Assembly: GCF_963675165.1 (NCBI RefSeq)
Contig: NC_087392.1
Location: 2,247,001-2,311,000, forward strand
Source of the DNA: Halichondria panicea
Lineage: Eukaryota; Porifera; Demospongiae; Suberitida; Halichondriidae
Direction: 5' to 3'
DNA length: 64,000 nt
Each line of letters begins with the position of its first letter. The first letter of the stretch is position 1. This document shows, piece by piece, positions 12,501-22,441 of the stretch. The notes under the pieces were generated by a model. It saw only the letters and a program-made list of their open reading frames with translations, was not told where the DNA came from and did no database searches. A program made the translations under genes and the position numbers.

Positions 12501-14041
12501 TACCTAGACTGTTGTGTTCTGAGTCACTGTGCAATGTTTCCAAGGCTTCCCAGATAGATGGAATTTGGCGTCGAAGTGCCTCCAAGAGTCGAAGATCAGT
12601 TAGAGCTGTAATGAAATTTAGTAACGAGGAAGTTTGTTAAGTGGTAAATTAATTAGATATGTGCTAACTGTACAAGTAGACTGACTGTAATTGATGTTAG
12701 CTCGTAGAGTGTCAGTCACAAGCGTCTGTCCGTCATCATCCTCCCAAGCTTCACGTGTAGTTCTAGCCACTGCTGCTCTGCAGAATATCTTCACTAATGT
12801 GTACTCTCCCTCTCCCTTCATATCGTTGATGTCTGTGTTACTATCGTAGGTCGCTGGCTGTTCCAATGGCAGTCCAACGGGCCCTCTTCCGAACACCTGT
12901 CGTTTTGCCCTCCCAAGCACCTCCTGCTCGTACTCGGGCAGTTTTGCCAACACACCAGTTGGATTGATTCGTGCAGCAGGTGCTGCAACCCTGGACAAGT
13001 CTAAATCTCCCAACCCTGCGGTAAGCACAACAGAGGTTGATCCTTGAGATCGAGTGAGCACTTTGCCATCATAGATGATCTGCTCATTTGCAGTAATCTG
13101 GACATCTTCTGTAGGTGTACCCCCAGCTAAGACATGCACATTGGAGCTTTGCACTGTGCGATATGCTGTGATCTCTGTACCTCTTGTAGCATACCTATAG
13201 GGGGGGGGGGATAATATCTACACATGTGAATATATACTGTACACACACCTGTAAGCTGATTTGTGTAAAGATGTTGTGTCCTCCTCTTCTTGTTCAGCTG
13301 TTCCTTTGAAGTTAGTTTGGAAGGCAGCTACAATGCCTTTCTTAAAGTTGACAGCCTCGCTGCTCTCTCCATCAGGGTAGCTGACCTCAACAATCTTCCC
13401 ATCGTCTGTTTGGGTGAAGCAGAATTCACCAGCCATCATTTTATCTTCTGGGGAGATAGGGGGGTCGTGAAAAACAGAATCATTTGGGTCGAGGTCTAGG
13501 ATGTCTTCTTCAGTCGGATCAATAACTTCATCAGTACTGAATGTAATTGATATGAGTGTTAGACGCAAATGCAATATAGAGTAGCTAGCCATACTTATAT
13601 CTGTGCACTACATACCTGTCATCCTTGACCACGTCACCCCCCACTCTCACTCCACTGACTTTAATGCAGTAATGCAGGGCATTCTGCCTTCCATACACTC
13701 CGGCTATAAAATTATGCCCACACACACAGTGTGCACGATGAGAGAATGGACTAACTACATGCACTAGCTGACAGTACCTGATACACATTGAGAGACGACA
13801 ACAGCTGACACGGTGGCTACTTGCAGCTCATCACCGTCAAAGCTTCGCTGAGTTGAGGAGTAGCGATACACACAGCTCTGACTGGACTGTAGGGAAGGAA
13901 CAGAAACACTAACAAATTATTGAAATTGCATAATAATTTATATACCTCACAAGAGCCTATCGGTCGATACTGAGCCTTGCATACCACAAAGATCGAGGCG
14001 ATGAAGACTATAGCTGCAACGTATCTTGCTTCTTTCTTCAT
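9571..14041 (-). CDS. vitellogenin-N-like secreted lipoprotein, copy B
   Basis: Eleven exons: 14041-13946, 13886-13778, 13703-13616, 13536-13249, 13194-12674, 12605-12504, 12376-12279, 12151-12062, 11665-10352, 10246-10058, 9934-9571, about 1,085 residues. Residues 1-24 form a signal peptide. The next roughly 700 residues match the N-terminal lipid-transfer module of vitellogenin/apoB/MTP: a beta-rich part with QTDDGKIVEVSYPDGE, then a long helical part (exons 6-9). A C-terminal basic, Tyr- and Cys-containing domain (from about IWGKKFGISKVYAQVAAGG) belongs to no family I can name, and the last exon is Pro-rich. Two furin-type sites are visible: GRAKRQ in exon 5 and ARVRRG in exon 9. It is probably a secreted lipid carrier. 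No von Willebrand D domain is seen, so it is shorter than true vitellogenin. Exon boundaries are by eye, and the last exon is the least certain. Confidence 0.75.
11741..11945. mobile_element. MITE-like element with CCGTAT end in a vitellogenin-like intron
   Basis: It starts TA|CCGTATTACTAATATTTTGCG and ends with a decayed reverse complement near CTCGCAAAACATTCTATAA. It sits in the intron between exons 8 and 9 of copy B. Ends share CCGTAT with other MITEs in the window, but the interior (TTTGCGA repeats) differs. The right end is approximate. Confidence 0.5.
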
Positions 14042-14110
14042 TCTCCAAATTTCTGTCTATCCACTGCGAGTCCGTATTTTTCAGTTAATTCTCCAAGTTA
14101 TCTTCAGCGG

Positions 14111-14117
14111 TTTTATA
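14111..14117 (-). promoter_or_regulatory. TATA box of vitellogenin-N-like copy B
   Basis: Minus-strand TATAAAA, 70 bp upstream of the start codon at 14041, identical in sequence and spacing to copy A. About 600 bp of upstream DNA is also shared between the copies. Confidence 0.6.
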
Positions 14118-14350
14118 CCCGAGGGCTCCAAGGATGGGCCGAGATTATGACTTGGTACACATTCAAAAAGGAAAGAGGGGGAAGGGATTGTGACTACTGT
14201 TTGATGGTCACCCACAAATTTGCCTCAGGGTTTCCCCATATACTGTAGTTTCAATAGGAGTGTGAGACTAAGGACAGTGATATTGCTATTACGTCTAACT
14301 AGCACTGTAGTATCAACCCACACCATTCACTATTGCAATTACGAATTGCT

Positions 14351-14479
14351 TGCAACTGACAGTAGGACCTTATGCAAAGCTTCCCCTACACTAAACTTGA
14401 GTCGCCTAGCAACTGACAGTAGGACCTTATCCCCTACTACTACTAAACTTAAGTCACCTAGCATCTGACAGGACCTTAT
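14351..14479. repeat. short upstream repeat present three times in copy B
   Basis: The phrase (A/T)GCAACTGACAGTAGGACCTT occurs near 14351 and 14408, and a shortened form near 14460. Copy A has a single one (near 1000). The expansion explains most of the length difference between the two upstream regions. Confidence 0.65.
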
Positions 14480-14970
14480 CTTACCCACCCACTCAGAGTT
14501 GAGTACCAATTGCAACTACATTATCTGATTAAGGTAGTCAATATAAACAAAAGCCATTCTAGGAATGCAATAATTATTCATGGCATCTATTCACTGAGGT
14601 GTATGCATCCTGTAATGCATACGTGGTGCTGTCATCATTACATCATACTAATTGGTTTATTCATAGCCACATGCAGACTTTCAGACACTTAGGCAACGAT
14701 AATAATAGCATAAAATGATAACAATGCAAATCTCAAATACAAAAGTTATGTGCATAAATTAATTAAAAATTACATATAACAACTAGCACTACATGGGATA
14801 AAAAGGTTTTATGCATAGCATAAAAATTTCTATAAACATCACACTTGTAAGACAAGATAATTAAGAATGGTCACAATTTACTAAACAAATCAACAGTTTG
14901 GATGCACTATAATCATCAGTTCTGGAATGGGTTGTTTCACAGAAGCAAACCTCACAAGGTGAAGAAAATT
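14480..14970. other. intergenic, no gene seen
   Basis: AT-rich spacer between copy B's upstream region and the 3' end of the Rel-like gene. The copy A/copy B similarity ends near 14650. The rest probably holds the 3' UTR of the Rel-like gene, but no clear AATAAA was placed. Confidence 0.4.
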
Positions 14971-15194
14971 TCACAGGTGTGTTGAATGGATAGAGAGGGG
15001 CGGCTTGAAAGAAGCCAACTGTTGCTGGAAGGTGAGGAGGTCACCATTTGCTATATCGAAGGCCTTGAACAGGTCAACATTGTACTGTCTGCACTCGTTC
15101 TCATAGAACTGCAATAAGAGAAGGGAACAACATGAAATTGTGGACATTCAGCAAGTTCTTAGAAAGAGAATACATAGCACCACACACACACACA

Positions 15195-15253
<59 letters not shown>

Positions 15254-17491
15254 CTTACCAAGTAGTCATTTGCTGAGATCCGGCCCTCTACCTGTAAGGC
15301 CATGAGAGCTTTTTGAATCTGAATTGCCATATCTGTACAAAAAGAACCATACAGAAGTCAACACATTGTAAACTGAAATGTAGGCAGCATTTTCTGTCAA
15401 TAAAAGTGCCGTTACTGGCATATGGTACAGGTGACATAATGTATTACCTGTGAAGGCAGGTCCATCGGGGGAGGTAGAGTCACACGGGGCGGTAGTGTAC
15501 AGGGGAACAACATCTGAGCACGAATAAGGGGGAGGGGCGTTGGGTTCGGAGGAAGCTGGACTCATAAGTTGCTCGACAATTTGCAAGATGTTTGTGTTCA
15601 TCTCCTGAGCCGAGGGTCCGTACGTTTCGTAGCTCCCACAAGAGATGGTGGGCTGTAATCCAGCGTCCCTGGTGGGTATAGTGAGAGGGCTGTGCACAGA
15701 GGGGGTGAGAGGCACCATATCCAGCTGATCATGGAATGGGGACGTGGACGGGGGAGAGGACAAACCAGTCTGCACGAAGGTGGGTGAATAGATGGGCCCG
15801 GGGGAGCGCTGCATGCGGGGACTGGCTGAGGGTGGAGAACAGGGGGACAGACCAACAGCACAGGTTGTTGAGCTCGATGCCTGGCAGAGATTAGTCTGGA
15901 TAGTTGTCATGGGTGTCTCCTGCATGCACTCACGGCAAATGTCTGTATAGGAAAGGAAAACAAGTATCAGCACGCTGAATTGTTTCAATTCAGAATTTTG
16001 TACAGCATCAATAACTTAATTAGTATTCTATTAGCAACATTTTCTCACCGTTTGGGATAAACTCAAAGTCCAGGTTGTTGCTGCACATCTGATTGCGACC
16101 AGTGATAACAACGACTGTTGCCTCGATCCTCTGATGCCCCAGGCCGTACGATAGATGATCGATTATTGGAGTGCGAATGAGGAGAACATTTTGGTGAGAT
16201 TTTTCCTTATCAACGGTGCCTGGTAACTCGATGAGCTCACCACCCATTCCTCGTATCCGGAATATAACTTTAGCTGAAAGAAAAGGGAATCCATAGTAAC
16301 ACAATGTAGAGCTGCTGAAGCATGACACTAAAATAGCATATCAGTTATTTTAACTCACGAGAAGTCATCTTTGATCCTTTGATGGCGACCACTTCTTTCC
16401 CCCCAAAGTGACCACGAGTGGGTACTAACCAGTCCAACTCAGCCGGTTCAGGAGCAGCAGCTGCAAGTGACATAGTGAAAATGATTAGGGTGTACCACTA
16501 AAATGTTCCCTGTTGCCCTGAGAACTGATCATGTCTACTTACTGAGTGAGATAGGGCTTGAAATGGCAGAGCACTTGATCTGTCCATAGCTAGTGTCCAC
16601 ATTAGCAGTGAAAAGAAGGTAGGCCACTTTGTCACACTTCCCATCACGAGAGCCACTCTTGTCGACATTAGAGGCACTTTTTCTTCCTTCCTTCTTCTTC
16701 TCACGACGAATTCTCAGGTCTTCAAATCTGTAGCCGAGTAATAATCAAATGAATCAGTGCAATCAATAATAAGGAGCATTTGTCAACTTACTCTGCTTTT
16801 ATCATGTTGTTGATAGGAGAAGCTCTCTTTGTGAGCGCCTTCTTGCGATCGTCGCTGCTATCTAGAGAGCAACAAGTGTGAGGAGAGCCATCTTCGTGAA
16901 CCAGCTTGACAGTGACCACAGCATGCTTAATACCCTCTCCCCTTAGCTCAACTGCAGGGTAGTTTTCGTTGATCCCCTTCAGAGGAGCACGTACACCTTC
17001 GCTGTCATATCTGGCACGATAAAACTGCAGAGAGAGGAGAGGTCAATATAAATATTATGATAAAATGTATAATTATTATCCATCACAATAATTATCACAA
17101 TAATTAATAATTAGCTATGGCATGCAGCACTGCAGCTAACCTGCTCAGGCTCTTCAAGGATGACCATGTGCATCTTCTCCTGGTTACTCTTCCTAGCCTC
17201 GGGTGCAGCAGCATTGCTCACAAAGGAGAGAGTCGGGACTTCTTTGATGGCTTGCTGCATTTCAAATTGAAAGGATGGCTGCAAGTAGAAATCAGATTGT
17301 GCAATGTACTGAGTGTTGGGGAGGGGACAGTGTCTTTTCGGCTCTTCTCCAAGAATATTCTGCTCGTATAGAAAGTGGTCTAGCAAGTCTTCTCCCGTGC
17401 CTCGGCTTCTCTTTCGTGTGAAAATGTCTGGAACTATGGCTAAATCGTTGGTGAATGTACTGATCAACAGGCTGCTATCTTGATAACTCAT
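14971..17491 (-). CDS. Rel-homology transcription factor, NFAT-like
   Basis: About eight exons (first 17491 to about 17141, last 15112-14971). An N-terminal region of about 110 residues is followed by a Rel-homology DNA-binding segment opening with EEPEQFYRARYDSEG, then NYPAVELRG and VVTVKLV. RARY-x-x-EG with a PAVELRG-like strand resembles NFAT (RARYLTEG, FPTVKLEG) more than NF-kB (FRFRYVCEG). An IPT/RHR-C domain follows in exons 4-5 (GHFGGKEVVAIKGSKM to DFEFIPN). The tail is Pro/Ser-rich with many SP sites (exon 6), suggesting an activation or phospho-regulated region. No ankyrin repeats follow, so it is not a p100/p105 type. The DNA-binding half is shorter and more divergent than in vertebrate NFAT, so subfamily placement is tentative. 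It is divergently paired with PPME1. Confidence 0.7.
15181..15251. repeat. CA microsatellite
   Basis: An almost pure (CA)n run in an intron of the Rel-like gene, with one TA interruption. Short open frames on it are artefacts. Confidence 0.95.
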
Positions 17492-17755
17492 AATGGTCTT
17501 ATGGCCATAGATTTGTAATCACTTTGTAAGTGTTGTATAATAATTTGATGCAATTAAACTGAATAACATGCTGATTTACACCTTTTTATGAGTGTCGTAG
17601 GAATTAGTGTAATAGTCCCCCAAGATCTATGTTTAGCACACAAAGCCTTTGCATCACTATTACCTAATTAATTCCTAATGTCACTGCGCATGCGTCGGTG
17701 TGTGGTTAGCTGGGCGGAGTCCAGCCACGCCCATCTAAGTATTTACAATTACAAC
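17492..17755. promoter_or_regulatory. divergent promoter between Rel-like gene and PPME1, with NRF1-type site
   Basis: The two start codons (17491 minus, 17756 plus) are 264 bp apart, head to head. The palindromic TGCGCATGCG at 17685-17694 fits the NRF1 consensus, and GGGCGG/CCACGCCC boxes lie at about 17712-17733. No TATA box is obvious. Bidirectional use is inferred from spacing. Confidence 0.5.
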
Positions 17756-19616
17756 ATGGCACTGAGGAAGGTTGCTTTACTTAGGAGTCTCCCAGCTCTT
17801 CCTCCAACATCACAGCGAAGGTAGACCATTGCAATGCAATATATTACACATCTAACAGTCGATTGAGCTAGGCAATTAGTGTATTGTATACATCTGTCGG
17901 GCACCCAGTACACAGCATGCATGCATTGCATACATGTGTACAAGGTAACATGCAGCCCCTCCCATTTGTTTCAATACTAAGCAAGTCATCTGCGTGTACG
18001 TGTGTGGTATTTAAATGTGGTGTTTAAACGTGAGTGTTGTGTACCACTTGTACCACTTAATCATTATATGGTATTGCATTAATATCAATATTATTATGTA
18101 TACAAAAGTGGTCAAGTTTATTGTGTGCATTGTACAAGTGCTTCGTGCATGTATCAAGGTTTTCTCTCATTGTTCAGCTCTGGTGGACCCTCTCGCAGGA
18201 GAAACTTCTCTCCCCTCCCGTGGGAAAACTATTTTGACTCCTCACAGGAATTCACGACCTCAGGCAACAGCAGCAGTAATAATATATCCTCTTCACACGC
18301 ACACACACGGCTGCCCTGCTATCGTATTACCTCAGGAATGTGACTATTTGATGGTTAGGAGTGTGCAATCGATAGTACCACCTAAGGCAGGATGTACTGT
18401 TGTGTTGTGCACACATTCAAACAAACACGATCTGTGATTCCCCTTAACATACATTACACGTATTCCGTGTTTATTTTCGTGGTCAGAGTGGTCCAGTGGT
18501 GTTCTGTCTCCATGGAGGCGGGCACTCGGCCCTCTCATGGGCACTAATGGCGGTGAGCTCACCTTGCATGTAGACTGAGGATTATTAATATACCAGTGTG
18601 TAAGTGTGAGGCTATTCATATGTTGTTTGGTGGTGGTTCGCAGCTCCAACGTTGATGGTTTCAGCTTTTCATGTTTTGATGAAAGTATATCATAAAATTG
18701 GTCGAATAGATTTTAGAAAGTGGCTTAGCTAGATGCCCGTTTCCCTGGGGATGTTCAATGTGTACATGTGGTGTGTGTTAGTTTCAAGTAAACATATATC
18801 ATTGTTCTATCGGCCCATCTCTAGGTTTCACTTACTAGGCTTATTGACTGCCGAGTAGTTGCCATGGATATCAGAGGACATGGTAGGTGGACGGGGGATA
18901 GATCTAGCCAGGATACATCTACTCCTGGTATAGCCACTTACACATTCAGCCCATTGTGTGTGCATGACCTCAAACAGCAGTTAGCATCCCTTGCCTCCTA
19001 TGAACTCTATTGCCTATAGAGTAATAATTATGTTTATTAGGAACCAATTCCTTTTCCAGGTGCTTAGTACATGCTTCGTCCCATACAAATGTTCTGTTGT
19101 TCTGTCTATTAAGGGAAGGGGCACAAAGTTGACTTCCCAATAATCAATTTGAAGCCTGTCATGGGGAAGTTTCTGAAAAAGTGTGACGTGTGTTGTCTGC
19201 AGGCTCCACCCAAACTGAGAAAGAAGATGAGCTGCAAGCCACCACTCTTGTCAAGTAAGTGCTGTCTCTAAGTAATAGGTTGCAGAGGATTTCTGGTTGG
19301 TTTATGCTATTTTAAAAGTTGAAGTGCAGCCAACCATGAACACCTCATTCACACACTTGTGTATGTGATTTAGTTATGGTGCAGTTCTCTGCAGTTTTAA
19401 TTAAAATGTTCGGACGCTGCTGTTATTTGAAAACAAGCCCCGTGCAATTACTCGCTTGAATGTCTGATAAGGAATATTGCTGTACGAATTCCAGTGCACT
19501 AATAGCACATCATACGATTCACTCAATTAAGTTACTGCACTTCAACTTTATAAGTAGATTCACTTTTCGAATTCCAAACTGTTTCTCTGACTTCAATAAG
19601 AGTATTGACCCCCCCC

Positions 19617-19698
<82 letters not shown>

Positions 19699-22269
19699 GA
19701 TGTGCTGGAGGTGGTGAGTACTGTCTTCCCTCAGGAGTCCATGCCCCCCCTGGTGCTGGTAGGACACAGGTATGTGTATGTAGTTGAACACCCTAATTTG
19801 TTGACTGTTATCACTGATAATAGCACCACTAGCACTAAGAATAGTATATAGATCTTTGATAATGATCAAGTAGTCTATTTATTGTCACCTGATTGCATCC
19901 CCCTCCTCTTACAGTATGGGAGGAGCCATTGCTGTCAGAGTGGCTGCCAGAGATGTACTGCCCTCACTCTCAGGGCTTGTTGTGTTGGACGTTGTCGAAG
20001 GTGGGTCCTCTGCTATAATTACGGGCCCTAATTACAGGGGTGCACTCTTTAAAGACATCCTAATGTCACATCCTCTTCAACGTGTTTCTAGTTACTATTC
20101 CTGCTTTCAGTATTACACAGCCCCAGCACATGGAGTACGTGTCAATGTCCATCTATGGCTCCATCACTAGCTGTTGTGGTGGCCTGCTTAATTTGCATCT
20201 CATTGTTTACAAACCATTTGTACTATCTGCTTTGTGATAGTTTTTCAAAAGGCCTAAAGTGTTGTCCAAACTGGACTACGTGTTTTCTCAATGATATTTT
20301 ATGTTGCTTTCATTATTGTAGCCTGTGTACCAGTATATCTAATCAGTGCTCTGATGAACAATATAACAGTGGGAATAGTATAAAGAATGTTTTGTTTAGT
20401 GTGCACTTGTGTAGGTAACTCAATTAAGCATATCTCCATGTTATGAAAATGTGCTGAGTGGTATCTTTGTTTCCTTTTTTGATGGATCTAGTAATTGCAT
20501 TTTGGGTCCAAACTGTTGCCACTACATGCCTAATAGAGTCAACTGAGGCTCCTTTGTCAGAGGACTGCACAAATAGTAGTTGAAAGTGTTACACAATGCA
20601 TATCCCCCTCCCCCATCACCCCCCCAGGCTCAGCCCTGGAGTCCCTCTCAACGATGCAGTCCTTCCTGCGAGGGAGGCCTCAGAGGTTTAACTCACTCGA
20701 AAAAGCCGTAGAGTGGAGGTGTGTGAATGTGGTGTGTCTATATTGTGTGTTAGGTGTTAGGGGCTTGTATTTTAACATCAGAGAGCTTTTGATGCCTATT
20801 GCATTTGTTGACTTCATTTCCTTGAGTGCTGGAATTTTCTCATGATTATCAGCTTTACATGGTATATGTGGATGTACATTTGTTGTTGTACTGAACGCTT
20901 CTAACTTAGCCGAAGCTTTGAAGGTTTATATGTTATTTTGTAGGTCTTTGAGTACTCTATCACCTTATGTAATTGGATATTCCTACAAATGCTATGTGTA
21001 GAAGCAGGAATGCATGAATGAACTCTTGGTAGAAGCCATGTTATTTTTGCTGACTAAAATTGGATTTCTCTGACCCCATTGTGTAGTATGAAGAGTGGTC
21101 AAGTGAGGAATTTGGAGTCAGCTAGAGTGGCCATGGCTGGACAACTGACCAGGTAATATCAGGAGTACTCCTGGCAATATTCACAGTGTGCTCTAAATGT
21201 ATTCACATGCAGCCCCCTAATAAGCACAAACATAATTATAGCCAGCCTTGCAGTTGTACTGGGGCCTAGTAGGCTGCACATAACTGTGCACACTATTCTT
21301 ACAGGAGGTGGTCTAGTGGTGAGACCTCTAGTCAAACTGAGACAGTGGTAGCCCCAGCAGTGCAGCCCCTGGCAGTGGTACAGGAAGAGGGTGAAGGTGA
21401 GGTGGTGAGGTGGTGAGGGGACTCTAATTATTGTAATACCCCTTTCTTCAGATTGTGCTGCAGGGTTACAAGAAGTAGCTGATGACAAGGTGTGCTAGTT
21501 ATGAGTTATGACTGTGCCTTCCCAGGCTGTTTGTACTCAAGTGTATGTATTCTATCAGGAGTACTCCTGATTGTACAAATGCTCTATTGTGGCTATGAAT
21601 ATTGTGGCCTTTGTTAGGCTGGCAGTGGTGTGGAGTATGTGTGGAGGATAGACTTGGCTAAGACAGAACCGTTCTGGCAAGGCTGGTTCACTGGCCTCTC
21701 CAAACTATTCCTGAGCACAACGGTACCTAAAGTGCTCCTGTTAGCGGGTGTGGATCGTCTAGACAAGGAGCTCTCCATAGGACACATGCAGGGTACTTAA
21801 CACTATAACTGTACTAGTGATAATGTTTCATCTTACTCATTTAGCAAAGATTTTCCCATGGGTCCAGTTAACTGTACACATAGTTATGTGAACCGTACAT
21901 CCTTACTCACGTATACATCTATTGTGCATTATAGGTAAATTCCAGCTTCAAGTGTTATCAGGATGTGGACATTTGATCCAGGAAGACGTACCAGATAAGG
22001 TAAAGTAATCATTGAGCCTGCTATAATTAGCCCCACTATTAGGATGACTCATTCCTGTGCATGACTGAGTGATCTGACTGTGTATATGTGATTACAGGAA
22101 ACTATTTGTTAATATTCATATATAGGTGGCTGAAACATTGGCATCCTTTCTCAAACGCTACCAACTGGCAGTGGCTTCCAATGACTTTGAAAGGTAGGAA
22201 TAGATTTTTATGGCTGTGCTGATCATCCTTATTCTAACCGTTCATTTCAGACCCCCTCCAGCCTGCTGA
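17756..22269 (+). CDS. PPME1: protein phosphatase methylesterase 1
   Basis: About 12 exons encode a protein of roughly 390 residues, as in the family. It is an alpha/beta hydrolase that removes the C-terminal methyl ester from PP2A catalytic subunits. Recognisable parts in order: RRRNFSPLPWENYFD (exon 2, 18174-18270), CLHGGGHSALSW (about 18490-18550), VVAMDIRGHG (about 18830-18882), nucleophile elbow VGHSMGGAIAV split by an intron (about 19700-19770 and 19915 on), DVVEGSALESLSTMQSFLRGRP, NLESARVAMAGQL, WRIDLAKTEPFWQGWF, PKVLLLAGVDRLDKELSIG (catalytic Asp region) and GCGHLIQEDVPDKVAE (catalytic His). The stop at 22267-22269 follows ERPPPAC. The start at 17756 gives a short, possibly basic leader. 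All catalytic parts are present, so it should be active. It converges with the PDE gene, 172 bp apart. Confidence 0.93.
19620..19696. repeat. CA microsatellite after a C-run
   Basis: C-run at 19611-19619 then (CA)n, directly upstream of a PPME1 exon, where it forms the polypyrimidine side of the 3' splice site. Long frames across it on either strand are artefacts. Confidence 0.95.
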
Positions 22270-22441
22270 TCATCACTTCCCGAACTATCTGACAGCAACT
22301 ATTACTTCTGTTATTTTACTTGCAATCATGTTCACAGACACTTGATGAAATGGGTAATTGAATTGATGATGGCGATTATAAATGAAGCTATGAATTGCTG
22401 ACAGTGCACAAATTGAAAACAAAGCAAAAATGAATGTATAG

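Noticed and set aside
15148-15330. Cys-Val repeat frames on CA/TG microsatellites (also 19460-19869)
   Set aside because: Pure dinucleotide repeat translation.
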